Source of the DNA: Streptomyces sp. NBC_01497 | GTDB lineage: Bacteria; Actinomycetota; Actinomycetes; Streptomycetales; Streptomycetaceae | NCBI RefSeq assembly: GCF_036250695.1 | Contig: NZ_CP109428.1 | Location: 1 to 64,000 of the forward strand | DNA: 64,000 bases | Direction of reading: 5' to 3' | In this document: in pieces, positions 46,982-56,451 of the stretch | How the letters are laid out: each line of letters opens with the position of its first letter | How positions within the stretch are numbered: the stretch's first letter is position 1 | Notes under the pieces: model-generated | The model's input: only the letters and a program-made list of their open reading frames with translations | Told to the model about the DNA's origin: nothing | Databases searched by the model: none | Position numbers and translations under genes: made by a program

Positions 46982-47239
46982 TTGACAGTGAGTCAAGTCG
47001 TTGACCGGACAAGATGGTCCTGGCCAATTGGGACTCAAGGCGTGGACTACTGGAACCCCCCGGAGGTGCCGACTCCCCCCTTCTCCCCCGACCACGCCAG
47101 CGAGGACTACGACCGCCCCGCTACCGCCCGAGGCAGTAGCAGTAGCAGGGGTATTGCCGGCGGCGCTGTCCAGACGTTCACCGTAGACGCCGACCGCAGC
47201 CTCCAACGGTGCGTGCGGGACGCGGGAGGTCCAGCATAA
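46982..47239 (+). CDS. small uncertain gene after the deaminase-like gene
   Basis: 85 residues if read from TTG 46982, or 83 from GTG 46988. It begins within 7-13 bases of the deaminase stop codon, so translational coupling is possible. The sequence is Pro/Ser/Asp-rich in the middle (DYWNPPEVPTPPFSPDHASE) and shows no known domain. As a toxin neighbour it could be an immunity gene, but its composition is poor evidence for a folded protein. A MITE sits 11 bp downstream. Confidence 0.3.
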   Translation: MTVSQVVDRTRWSWPIGTQGVDYWNPPEVPTPPFSPDHASEDYDRPATARGSSSSRGIAGGAVQTFTVDADRSLQRCVRDAGGPA

Positions 47240-47250
47240 GGCGCCCCTAA

Positions 47251-47402
47251 GGGCTGTCCCGTAAGTCACTGGAGGGGCGGACGGTCATCGTCACTCGGAC
47301 GGGTTGTCCGCTTCTGGCCTGAGTTTCGAGGCTCGACGACATCGCCGCGAATCAGGTCGAACCGGACGCGCGCAAGACGTCGAACCAATTACGGGACAAC
47401 CC
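47251..47402. mobile_element. 152-bp MITE, copy 2
   Basis: Begins GGGCTGTCCCGTAA (47251) and ends TTACGGGACAACCC (47402); flanked by CTAA (47247-47250) and TTAG (47403-47406). Same length and ends as the copy at 28070-28221; interiors are diverged but share pieces such as GTCCGGTTCGA on opposite strands. Non-coding. Confidence 0.78.
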
Positions 47403-47672
47403 TTAGGCGACCCCCTTAGCCCGGGCTAGGCGCGCGACCGGATACCCACAACGGTCTGCTCGACCAGTAGGTGCCTACTGGGACCTCAACGGACCTTACG
47501 ACAGGATACGCGGACCCTCGCTGCGATGCGGATTCGACCCGTCCACCCCGCCGAAGATCTTCCACTTTGATAGAGGTGCCCTCCCGGTTGAGTTGCTTGC
47601 CACTCACACACGGTTCCACCGGCGCCCTTTGATAGCCCGAACTAGCCCAGAGAACTAAGCGAATGTCCTAAA

Positions 47673-48545
47673 AGACCGTGTCCTATGTAGTGAGTCGGAT
47701 GAGTCGTTTGTAGCAGCAGAGGGCTGAGGCGAGGCCGAGAAAGGCCAGGTAGTTGCTCGGGTGACGTTCGTATCGGGGGTTGATCCGGCGATGGCCGGAG
47801 AGCTACGACATGGTTCGCTCGATCACCCACCTTCGGCGTCCGAGCCGTTCGCTGGACTCGATGCCTTTGCGGGCAATACGAACGCAGATGTGTTTGCCCC
47901 ATAACCATTTCCGCAGGTGGGGCATGTCGCAGGATTTGTCCGCGTGCAAGCGCTGAGGTTTGACGTAGCGGCCTCGGTGGGGATCGCGTCTCGTTTGGTA
48001 ACCGGCGACCATGGGCTTCACCGCGAGGCTGTCGGGGACGTTCGCGGCGGAGATACCGACGACCAGGGGCAGTCCGTTCGCGTCCGACGGGATGTGTGCG
48101 TCTTGGAGCCCGGCTTGCCCCGGTCCGCGGAGCTCGGACCTGCCTGTTCGCCCCCTTTTTTTGCCCGTACGTGCGCGGAGTCCAGCACGACACGCCAGAC
48201 ATCGATGAGGCCGGCGTCGTCGAGGCGGTGGAGCACCGCCTCGTGAGGTCGGCCCCAGACGCCGACTCTCGACCAGATCATGAAGCGGCGATGCATCGTC
48301 GATTCGACACCCCGAAGCACGGCGGTAAAGCCCGCCAGGAGCAGCCGCTGACCAGCACGTAGACGACCGCCGCGAACAGCGTCCCATCAGGCGTGTCCTT
48401 CGTTCCACCACCCTGCGGGCACACCCTCGACGACGGGATGAAGGGCTTCGCCATCGCCCACAACCCACCCGGGGCAATCCAACTCCACTTTCCCCGACCC
48501 ATGTTGAACAGAGATACCCAACATCACCACACAGGACACGGTCTC
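47673..48545 (-). pseudogene. IS5-family transposase remnant, copy B (full length, frameshifted)
   Basis: Ends resemble the intact 61-kb IS (GACCGTGTCCTATGTAG near 47676; CACACAGGACACGGTC near 48540). Minus-strand N-terminus from 48502: MGRGKWSWIAPGGLWAMAKP, TLFAAVVYVLVSGCSWRALP; then another frame RRCIAA/STMHRRFMIWSRVGVWGRPH, VVLDSAHVRAKKG, and further shifts to the C-terminal half. At least two frameshifts and a stop, so inactive. Confidence 0.85.
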
Positions 48546-49315
48546 TGGCGCAACCCCGTGACGTCATGGCGCGGCGCTGGCCGGAATAGCGGGAGTGGTG
48601 ACGAAGTCGGCGGCCCGATCCTCAGCGTCGACCTGAAAGCTTAGTGGTCAGCACCCGAAGGCCCGCTGACGCCGTCAACTGATCTGAACAGCCACGGTAG
48701 CTACTTCGTCACGACGGTCCGTTCGTAGCGCGGAAAACCCCGCGCGGACCCACGACGAAGGGGCGCCACTCTCCGGAATCAAGAACAACAGCATTACGAC
48801 CGCCCGCAGAGTAGGTGGTGGGAGTCTGTAGTCACCGTCCGCTCAGCATCTGAGGCCTAGTCCTCGCAGCAGCACTGCTACCCCTATTTCAAGCGTTCGA
48901 CCCAGAGTCGAGACCCTTAAGGCCGATTCTGCAAGGGGGGTGCCGCTCGAGTTCCGAGCAATGCGACCACCCCGCTTGGCGGCCCGTCACGGCCTCACCG
49001 CCCGTGTACCGACACGAATAGCGAAAGCGCGGCCTGTTCCGAAGTCAGGCTGCTATTTCATTACACGGACCGACCTGCATGCGATTGAAGCAGCGGGTGA
49101 CAGCCACCGCTGACGTGCCGTCATCGCACCAGTAGACTATCTTACCTGACGCGCCAGAGCGGGCCCGAACAACACCTGTCGCCTGAAGGAGAATCTGTGA
49201 CGAATTCGCACTGCCGAACCGTCATCGCGCCTTTGCAAAGGCCAATAGCTAGCTCCGTCGAGCCAGCCCGGTACGGAACGCCAGGGCAGGCACGCGCGAC
49301 GACCGTAGGTCTTCC
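48546..49315. other. 770-bp segment without a supported gene
   Basis: GC is below the genome average, several weak hairpins occur, and no open frame shows domain similarity or a convincing ribosome binding site. No tRNA-like cloverleaf was recognised. It must contain the promoter of the deaminase gene at 49316. Confidence 0.4.
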
Positions 49316-49723
49316 GTGGCGCCGATAGACCTTGCCATCCGCCAGGCCCTGCGGTCTCGATGCCGCTACCGGATGGGCGCCGTGCTAATGGCCGGCAACC
49401 GGGTCCTGGCCTGGTCCCCAAACCTGCCGCGCAACAACCCAGTAGTCGACTTCCAGCACGCCACCTTCCACGCTGAGGAAGTCGTCCTGCGCCGCGCCCG
49501 TCGTACACGAGGTGCCGTCGTCTACGTCGCCCGCGTGAACCGTACAGGTACCACACTCCTCGCCCGGCCCTGCCCAAGGTGCCAGCAGGCCCTCGCAGTC
49601 GCAGGCGTCACACATGCTTACTACACGACGAGCCCCACATTGGCTGAAAGAATGGCGATCCCGGAACCGGAAGGTCAATCCCTCCTGCGACCCTTCCGTG
49701 AACTCGCACGCAACCAGCGCTGA
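49316..49723 (+). CDS. cytidine/dCMP-deaminase-like protein
   Basis: 135 residues from GTG 49316. A compact zinc deaminase: LAIRQALRSRCRYRMGAVLM, then catalytic TFHAEEVVLRRA (His-Ala-Glu), then RPCPRCQQALAVAGVTHAYY (PCxxC). Spacing and length fit free-nucleotide or small-substrate cytidine deaminases rather than long toxin proteins, and it has no disordered tail. Start choice is uncertain because no clear purine box precedes it. Possibly cargo of a lost element. Confidence 0.8.
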   Translation: MAPIDLAIRQALRSRCRYRMGAVLMAGNRVLAWSPNLPRNNPVVDFQHATFHAEEVVLRRARRTRGAVVYVARVNRTGTTLLARPCPRCQQALAVAGVTHAYYTTSPTLAERMAIPEPEGQSLLRPFRELARNQR

Positions 49724-49806
49724 GGTACCGTCTCCCGATCACTCCTATATGGTGCCGTTGAGTGTTTAATCGGCTTCATGCAGGCAGGGGACTGCCAAAC
49801 GGGCTG

Positions 49807-50460
49807 AACCCTGTTCTATAATCGGTGGCAACGGTAGGTGCCGGACCTCATTGACGTGGCGTGTGAAAACACAACCCTCTTGCGGCAAGGGCCTTTTCAG
49901 AGCTCTCAGCGCTCGTCGCAAGGAATGCGACGGATGATGACGAGGTTACCGGGGAATCGCCCGGACCCGGCGTATTCCGGTTCCCTGACCGGTGTGCGGA
50001 GCCCTGGCGCGCAAGGTGTACGGGTATCACGTCCGGACGGTGGCGGATTCGCCAGTCGGCGGTCCGCAGATCGCGGTCCGCGTCCAGCTGAGGCGCCTCG
50101 CCTGTCCGGCCCCGGGCTGCCGACGACAGACCTCCCGCGAGAAATTGCTGGACTGATCGAGCGCCTTCAGCACCGCACCACGCGCCGGACCAGCCAGGCC
50201 CGGAGAAGGCCGAAGAGCTATGCGGCCACCCGTCCCACCCGCTTCCTGGCCACGCCCCTCTCCTACGCCACCGCCCTGCGACTGCTGCGGCGCATCCCCC
50301 ACACCAACGGCGCCCGCCCCACCCCTGACCGAGGTCGACGACTTCGCCCTTCCCCCTCCGCTACACCACAATCACCACCGACGCCGACACCGGGGAACGC
50401 GTCGACATCCCGACCGACCGCGAGGCCGTCACCCTGGAAGCATGACTACGCGGAAAGAAG
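49807..50460 (+). pseudogene. 5' remnant of an ISL3-family element
   Basis: Left end CCTGTTCTATAATCGGTGGC resembles the ISL3 end at 34200. Decayed transposase pieces follow: LIERLQHRTTRRTSQARRRP, ATPLSYATALRLLRRIPHTN and VCRDGAAT-like scraps, parallel to the better preserved element at 34.2-35.7 kb. It ends where an IS5 fragment starts. Confidence 0.7.
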
Positions 50461-50486
50461 CAGATCGAAGTCGTGTGCCGGGACGG

Positions 50487-50650
50487 CGCCGCCACATAAG
50501 AGTCCATATCGCCCGCAACAGAACCGAGGCCGGCGAACGACCAGGCCGCCGCCGATGGGACATCGAACGGACCATGTCATGGTTGATCGGCTACCGCCGA
50601 CTCAACTACCGCTACAAATGCAAACGGCACAACACCCCCTGTCGCCGCCG
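50487..50650 (+). pseudogene. C-terminal IS5-family fragment
   Basis: Reads RVHIARNRTEAGERPGRRRW, DIERTMSWLIGYRRLNYRYK, the same block as the C-terminus of the intact IS5 transposase at 61.9 kb. Nothing else of the element remains. Confidence 0.75.
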
Positions 50651-51422
50651 GCCAGCCCCACGCAGGTCCAGCGGCGACAGAGACCGCAGAAAGCGGTTGG
50701 TGCCCATCCGAGGTTCAGTACCGGACGTGCGGCAATGAACACTCCCGAAAGGAGCCCCCTGTGCGGGACGATCATTTCACGATCCAGGGGGGTTAAGCCA
50801 ACGGGCTGGCCGGAACCCCTACCCAACTGGACCCGCTGTCTGGCTTCAACGCGCTACCTGCAGCGCCCCACGGCGTTGTTGATACAGGGGACGGATGGCT
50901 GCCTGTCGAGTGCGGTGCGACAGCGATGATTGTGGGTCTGGCCCGTTCCTCCGGGGGGGTGTCCTTGGAAGCACTCGACCTTCCCATGGGTCCGAGGACG
51001 GTGGGCCAGGCCCGCTTGTCAGTGATCCCGGCCGCCGTCCGCGCGGTGCGCCACAGGTGGGACTTGCACCGGACAACGTAGTTGGTCAGAGCGGGTTCGA
51101 TGAGACGCCATTGTCCCTCAAAATGGCCTCGACCTGTTGCCAGAACCCGGTGCAGAGCCTTTCTTCTCGTTGCCGCATCGCCGCCGATCGAAGGGCGCAA
51201 GCTGCGCAATGGCCGGGGTAAGGCTGCCAGGCAGCAGGGTGGGAGGCAGAGGGGAACGAGCTGCCGTCGTCGACGTCGACGAGAATACGGGCCGCGGTCT
51301 CGACGCCGACCCTCCGGCATAGATATCAGGGCCTTGGAAAGAAGGTGCGCCTTAAAAACCTCCTCGACTCGGGCAGTGGGCCCTTGCCAACTTGGGTTCA
51401 CTTGTCGCCCAGTTGGTTCGAC
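50651..51422. other. unassigned segment
   Basis: About 770 bp with no gene that I can support. Long antisense frames show only Arg/Ser/Pro-rich composition. Probably decayed mobile DNA. Confidence 0.35.
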
Positions 51423-52765
51423 ACATGAGTGAAACCCCTGGTAGACGGGTTCACGACCAAGATCGCCCGATACTCAGCAGAGGCTTCACGTGCTTGTCTA
51501 CCGGCGCGTCTATTGACATCCTCTCCGCCCTGAAGGAGGGAGATTCCCGTCTGCCTGCTGGTGGTCGCCGGCTGGGGCTTCGGGTGGGTTCCTGTTTCTT
51601 CGCGCTGTGCCGGGACGAGTCCCGGTCTTACCCGCGCTCCGCAGGCTGATACGGCCAGTCCGGCCGCCTTGGCGACGTTGACCGCCGCGTTGATGTCCCG
51701 GTCCAGGTGGGCGCCGCAGGCCCTGCATGTCCACGTACGGACGTGCAGGGGCTTGGGGCCGTCCTTGACGCCGCACTGCGAGCACACCTGAGACGTCGGC
51801 TCGAAGCGTGCGATGCGGATGAAAGTGCGGCCGTACTTCACCGCCTTGTACTCCAGCATCGTGGTGAACGCCGACCATCCGGCGTCGTGCACGGATGTGG
51901 CGACGCGGGTGCGGGCGAACCCTTTGACCGCCAGGTCTTCCACTGCAACCGCTTGGTTTTCGCGGATCAGCTTGGTGGAGAGCTGGTGGTGGAACTCACG
52001 CCGCGCATCGGCCGTCCGTGCGTGGGCACACGCAACCTTGACCCGGGCCTTCGCCCGGTTCTTCGACCCCTTGGCCTTGCGGCTGAGATCCTGCTGCGCC
52101 TTCTTCAGCTTCTTCTCGGCCCGGCGTAGGAAGCGGGGGCTGTCGATCTTCGTGCCGTCCGAGAGGATCGCGAAGTGCGTCAGTCCCAGGTCGACGCCGA
52201 CCACGCTGTCCGTGGCGGGCAGCGTCCCGGGCTCGGTTGCGACCACGAACGAAGCGAAGTACCGTCCCGCGCTGTCCTTGAGCACGGTCACCGTGGACGG
52301 GGTGGACGGCAGGGAGCGCGACCACCTGAGCGGAACGTCACCGACCTTCGGCAGCCGGAGCTTCCCGCCGGTCGTGATCTTCCATCCGGCGTTGGCGGTG
52401 AACCGGACCGACTGCCGGGTGTCCTTGCGGGACTTGAACCGGGGCGGCCCCATCTTCGGCCGCTTGCCCTTGAGGCCGTCGAAGTAGTTCTTGTAGGCGG
52501 TGTCCAGGTCCGTCAGAGACTGCTGCAACACGACCGAGGACACCTCGGCGAGCCAGGCCCGCTCGGGGGTCTTCTTCGAGGCGGTGAGCTGCTTGGACAG
52601 CTCACCTGGCCCGATGAACGGCAGCCCGGCGGCACGGGCGGTCTCACGAGCCTGAAGGGCGTCGTTGAAGACAACCCGAGCACACCCGAACGCCCGTGCC
52701 AACGCAATGCGCTGACCGGCACTCGGGTACACGCGGAAGCTGTACCGAAGCTGCATGTCGATCAC
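51398..52765 (-). CDS. tnpB: TnpB RNA-guided nuclease (IS605 family)
   Basis: 455 residues, start GTG 52765 or ATG 52756. RuvC-like catalytic residues are in place: Asp in SVVGVDLGLTHFAILSDG (near 195), Glu in AVAVEDLAVKGFA (near 279), Asp in AHLDRDINAAVN (near 352), with the zinc finger CSQCG...CRACG between the last two. The last ~35 residues read through the element's right end into flanking DNA, so the natural stop may have been lost. TnpB cuts DNA using an RNA made from its own 3' region and the right end. It looks intact although its partner TnpA does not. Confidence 0.9.
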   Translation of the reverse strand: MIDMQLRYSFRVYPSAGQRIALARAFGCARVVFNDALQARETARAAGLPFIGPGELSKQLTASKKTPERAWLAEVSSVVLQQSLTDLDTAYKNYFDGLKGKRPKMGPPRFKSRKDTRQSVRFTANAGWKITTGGKLRLPKVGDVPLRWSRSLPSTPSTVTVLKDSAGRYFASFVVATEPGTLPATDSVVGVDLGLTHFAILSDGTKIDSPRFLRRAEKKLKKAQQDLSRKAKGSKNRAKARVKVACAHARTADARREFHHQLSTKLIRENQAVAVEDLAVKGFARTRVATSVHDAGWSAFTTMLEYKAVKYGRTFIRIARFEPTSQVCSQCGVKDGPKPLHVRTWTCRACGAHLDRDINAAVNVAKAAGLAVSACGARVRPGLVPAQREETGTHPKPQPATTSRQTGISLLQGGEDVNRRAGRQAREASAEYRAILVVNPSTRGFTHVSNQLGDK

Positions 52766-53292
52766 ACAACCCTTTGGTTCATGTCACCACGATGGAACCA
52801 TAATCCCGATGTACGCACCGGACGTCACGTCGTCTACAACCTGCACGTCCACTTGGTTTTCGTCACCAGGTACCGGCGCGAGGCCATGACCGACGCCATG
52901 CTGACGCGGTGCGAGGAGATCATGCGGGAGGTCTGCGCGGACTTCGAGGCCGAGCTGAAGCAGTTCAACGGCGAGGACGACCACGTGCACCTCCTGGTGC
53001 ACTACCCGCCCAAGGTCCAGCTCTCGAAGCTGGTCAACTCCCTCAAAGGAGTGTCGGCCCGGATGCTGCGCAAGGAGTACGACGCACACGTGCGCCAGTA
53101 CCTGTGGGGCGGACACTTCTGGTCCGGCTCCTACTTCGCCGGGTCCTGCGGCGGCGCACCGCTGACTGTGGTCAAGCAGAACATCGAGAACCAGAAGCGG
53201 CCCGTCTGACCGTCACAGCGGAGGCGCAGCGAACTCCGGCGCTTCGCGCCTCCGCCCCAAGAATGGCCTTCACCCCCTGCCCTAAAGGACGG
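51512..53292. mobile_element. IS200/IS605-family element (tnpA and tnpB divergent)
   Basis: tnpB runs leftwards and tnpA rightwards from a 15-25-bp shared start region. The tnpB-side end at about 51512-51545 contains CCTCTCCGCCCTGAAGGAGG, which can fold; such ends overlap the TnpB guide (omega) RNA. The other end near 53240-53292 holds CTAAAGGACGGAGCAC, the usual partner sequence. Boundaries are approximate, as this family makes no target duplication. The element splits an older IS5-like transposase (pieces at 51423-51511 and 54573-55282). Confidence 0.8.
52781..53209 (+). CDS. tnpA: TnpA (Y1 HUH transposase), nucleophile Tyr replaced by Asn
   Basis: 142 residues from ATG 52781. The HUH motif is HVHLLVHYPP (metal-binding His pair) after NLHVHLVFVTRYRR. 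The C-terminal helix, normally ...KQYIENQ with the catalytic Tyr, here reads VVKQNIENQK: the codon is AAC instead of TAC (53179-53181). With no Tyr at this position the protein should be unable to form the 5'-phosphotyrosine intermediate. The rest is full length and undamaged. Confidence 0.88.
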   Translation: MSPRWNHNPDVRTGRHVVYNLHVHLVFVTRYRREAMTDAMLTRCEEIMREVCADFEAELKQFNGEDDHVHLLVHYPPKVQLSKLVNSLKGVSARMLRKEYDAHVRQYLWGGHFWSGSYFAGSCGGAPLTVVKQNIENQKRPV

Positions 53293-53315
53293 AGCACTGG
53301 CCAAGATCAGAGGTA

Positions 53316-54565
53316 GACTGTCGCGACTAAGTGTCGTTCTGGTTGGTGGAGTTGGGGTCGGGCAGGCATCGCTTGATGCTTCCGTTCGGCCGGGCAGGGG
53401 TGCCGTGTCCTCGCATAAGAAGTATCCGGTTGTCTTGAGTGCCGAAGATCGTCGGGCGTTGGAGCGTGTGACGACGACGGGGGTCCGCAGCGCATCGATG
53501 ATCAGGCGGGCGCGGGTGCTGCTCGCGTTGGACACCTCGGCCGGCGAGGTCGCTCCGCGGGCGGTGATCGCGGAGCGGGTCGGGGTCTCGTGCGATTCGG
53601 TCCGCCTGATCTCGAAGCGGTACGCGGAGGCGGGCGGCGATGTGTGGGCCACGGTCGGCCGGAAGAAACGCGCACTGCCGCCGGTGCCCTCCCCCGTGAC
53701 CGGCGAGGTCGAGGCAAGGCTGATCGCGCTGGCCTGCTCGAAGCCGCCCAAAGGACACGCCCGCTGGTCGCTGCGCCTGCTAGAGAAGCACGTCGCGCTG
53801 GCCGAGGACATTCCGGATCTGGACCACTCCACGATCGGGCGGGTCTTAAAAAAACGGAACTGCGCCCTCATGTGAAGAAGTGCTGGACCATCCCGCCGGC
53901 CGCGAACGCGGCCTTCGCCGCGGCGATGGAGGACGTCCTGGCGGTCTACCACCGACCCTTCGACCCGGCGCGCCCGGTGGTGTGCATGGACGAGAAGCCA
54001 TACCAGCTGCTCGGCCACGTCCGCGATCCGCTTCCCGCGAGGCCGGGCCGTGACCGGCGCGAGGACAACGAGTACGTCCGCTCGGGGCCCTGCTCGATCT
54101 TCTGCTGGGTCGAGCCGCTGCGCGGATGGCGGCGCGTGGACGCGCAGTCCCGCCGGACCAGGGTCGACTGGGCGCACCAGGTCGAGCACCTGCTGACCGT
54201 GGACTATCCCGACGCCGCCACGGTCGTGCTGGTGATGGACAACCTCAACACACACCACCGCCTCGCTCTACGAGGCGTTCGACCCGGCAAAGGCCTCCGC
54301 GCTGGCCCAGCGCCTGGAGATCCACCACACCCCCAAACACGGGTCCTGGCTCAACATCGCCGAGATCGAGCTCTCCGCGCTCACCCGCCAGTGCCTGGAC
54401 CGCCGCATCGACGACCTCACCGTGCTCAACACCGAACTCGGCGCCTGGCAGCAGCACACCAACAGCAACCAGCGCCAAGTCGACTGGCATTTCACCACCG
54501 ACGACGCACGCGTGAAACTACGCCACCTCTACCCAACCACACAGCGAAATTAAGCCGCGACAGTC
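53316..54565 (+). mobile_element. IS630-family insertion sequence
   Basis: 1250 bp between TA dinucleotides (53314-53315, 54566-54567), the TA duplication of IS630/Tc1 elements. Ends GACTGTCGCGACTAA and TTAAGCCGCGACAGTC form an inverted repeat with one mismatch over the outer 14 bases. It lies about 23 bp beyond the IS605 end, inside the same older IS5-like element. Confidence 0.9.
53405..54553 (+). pseudogene. IS630-family transposase, frameshifted
   Basis: The first frame (53405-53875) has the helix-turn-helix part ([51 protein letters not shown]). A shift at the slippery run CTTAAAAAAAC (53846-53856), usual for the family and probably programmed, leads to [20 protein letters not shown] (catalytic Asp) and [12 protein letters not shown] (second Asp). 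A further shift near 54260, not expected in an active copy, is needed to reach [20 protein letters not shown] (catalytic Glu) and the end at 54553. So the element is probably dead. Confidence 0.82.
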
Positions 54566-54572
54566 TACTAGA

Positions 54573-55282
54573 CGTGTCCAGTCGGTCTCTGACGTTCCTC
54601 GCCGCTCATCTGCGCGAACACCGTCGCCGGATCGGAAGCGGCTGGCGCCGGCTACCGGTCAGCCGTCAAGCCCTGCTGATGTTGGCACATCTGCGCAAAG
54701 TAACGACGTACGCCCAGCTCGCAGCGGGTTTCGGAAGCGGGGCGAGCACGGTATACCGCTACATCGGCGAGGCCGTCGACCTGTTGGCCGCCCTCGCGTC
54801 GACTCACGTACGAGGCCGTCCGAGCCGCTTCGACGAAGGCTTACGTCCTGCCTGACAGGGCCCTCCTACCTATCGACCGCATCGCTGCCGACCGGCCTCA
54901 CTCCGGCAGGCACAGGAGGCACGGCATGAACGTACATGCAGGTCATCACCGATCACTCGGCCCGCGAACACAGCATTATGAATGCTCTCGACCCGGCCCA
55001 CATGCCCTGCTAGGCGGTCAAGGGCTACCAAGGCACCGCGGCACGATCCGGGTTCCTTTCCGCAGCCGATGGAAGGCTCTCTTCGCCGGTCAGCAGGCCG
55101 CGAACCGAGCCCAGGCCGAGATCCGAGCCCTCGTCCAGCGAGCCATGACCACCCACAGGTCCTGGCGGCTACTCCGTAGACTTCGCTGCTCGACCACTCG
55201 CATCACCGGCCTCGTCCAGGCCGTAGACGGGCGGTCCGCAGGCGACCCGCTCAACAAACAACCGCCTGCTGCGGAAAGTTAA
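54573..55282 (+). pseudogene. older IS5-like transposase, right part (left part at 51423-51511)
   Basis: 54573-54855 reads [60 protein letters not shown], then after a gap VPFRSRWKALFAGQQAANRA, QAEIRALVQRAMTTHRSWRL, LRRLRCSTTRITGLVQAVDG. The 5' end, with the same leader as the 43.8-kb fragment (GCTTCACGTGCTTGTCTACC), is stranded at 51423-51511 on the other side of the IS605 and IS630 insertions. The DDE middle is deleted or scrambled. Confidence 0.78.
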
Positions 55283-55483
55283 GCAAGCGTTACGGTGGGA
55301 ACCCACGACTTCCTGGGCGGTGCCGTCCTAGACAGGTCCACCACACTGACAGCGCCGCTCCTCGCGTGGACGCCGGTATGACGATGTCATGATCGGGCAA
55401 GATCCCCGCGCGGACGAGATGTTCCCTTTGCCTACGCATTACTGTTGACGCGAGACCGCGCGAGGCGGTCATGGAGGAGTGAG

Positions 55484-56347
55484 ATGAGAAGTAGCAACCC
55501 GGTCTTCTCACGACGGGGCTTCACCCGCGACACCGGCGCGCGCGCCGGGTACGCGGGGTTCAACACGGCGCCCCGGACCGGGGGCAGCGCCGTTGGCACC
55601 GACCCGTACGCGACGAACCCGTACGCGGCCGACCCCTACGGGCAGCGGACCGCCGCCCGGTCCGGCGCCATGACGATCGACGACGTCGTCTCCCGCACGG
55701 CCCTCACGCTCGTCACGGTCGTCGTCACGGCCGTCCTGTCGTGGCTGCTGCTGCCGGTGGACGCGGCGAACGTCAACAAGTCCTACGGCATCGCTGCCGG
55801 GGCCACGCTCGTCGCGCTGGTCCTCGGCCTGATCCAGTCCTTCAAGCGCCGGCCGACGCCGGCGCTGATCCTCGCGTACGCGGCGTTCGAGGGCGTCTTC
55901 CTCGGGGTGCTGAGCAGCGTCGTCAGCACGTACATCGCGTCGGGGGTCGTCGTCCAGGCCGTCCTCGGCACGATGGCGGTCTTCGCGGGCACGCTCATCG
56001 CGTACAAGATGCGCTGGATCCGCGTCACGAACCGCTTCTACCGGTTCGTGACGGCCGCGGCGATCGGCTTCCTGATCCTGATGGCCGTGAACCTGCTGTT
56101 CTCCGTCTTCACCCACGGCGACGGGCTGGGCTTCCGCAGCGGCGGTCTCGGCGTCGCCTTCGGCATCGTCGGCATCCTGCTCGGCGCGTGCTTCCTGGCG
56201 CTCGACTTCAAGCAGGTCGAGGACGGCGTCGCCTACGGCGCCCCCCGCGAGGAGGCATGGCTCGCGGCCTTCGGGCTGACGATGACACTGGTGTGGATCT
56301 ACCTTGAGGTCCTGCGGGTGCTGTCGATCCTGCAAAGCAACAACTGA
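55484..56347 (+). CDS. Bax inhibitor-1/YccA family membrane protein
   Basis: 287 residues; ATG 55484 has GGAGG six bases upstream. An N-terminal Gly/Ala/Pro/Tyr-rich cytoplasmic part (DPYATNPYAADPYGQRTAAR) precedes seven hydrophobic segments, e.g. TALTLVTVVVTAVLSWLLL, GIAAGATLVALVLGLI, LAYAAFEGVFLGVLSSVVS, IGFLILMAVNLLFSVFT and LTMTLVWIYLEVLRVLSIL. The AAFEGVFLG loop and the DFKQVEDG segment are family hallmarks (putative channel Asp residues). It is a widely conserved actinobacterial membrane protein of unclear role (calcium or proton leak, stress). Undamaged, and typical chromosomal codon use. Confidence 0.93.
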   Translation: MRSSNPVFSRRGFTRDTGARAGYAGFNTAPRTGGSAVGTDPYATNPYAADPYGQRTAARSGAMTIDDVVSRTALTLVTVVVTAVLSWLLLPVDAANVNKSYGIAAGATLVALVLGLIQSFKRRPTPALILAYAAFEGVFLGVLSSVVSTYIASGVVVQAVLGTMAVFAGTLIAYKMRWIRVTNRFYRFVTAAAIGFLILMAVNLLFSVFTHGDGLGFRSGGLGVAFGIVGILLGACFLALDFKQVEDGVAYGAPREEAWLAAFGLTMTLVWIYLEVLRVLSILQSNN

Positions 56348-56451
56348 CAGCGCGGGGCTCGGAGCACGGCCCTCGCATCCGCGCAGCGCGCGACTCTCGC
56401 ACCCGAGGCACCGGGACTGGAACACGACAGACCCCGACGGCGCCCGGAACG

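Noticed and set aside
48546..49315. Possible tRNA or small RNA gene
   Set aside because: Checked for cloverleaf-like arms and a TTCGAATC-type T-loop in the right spacing; none was convincing.
50793..51401. 202-codon minus-strand frame
   Set aside because: Arg/Pro/Ser-rich with no recognisable motif and no start signal.
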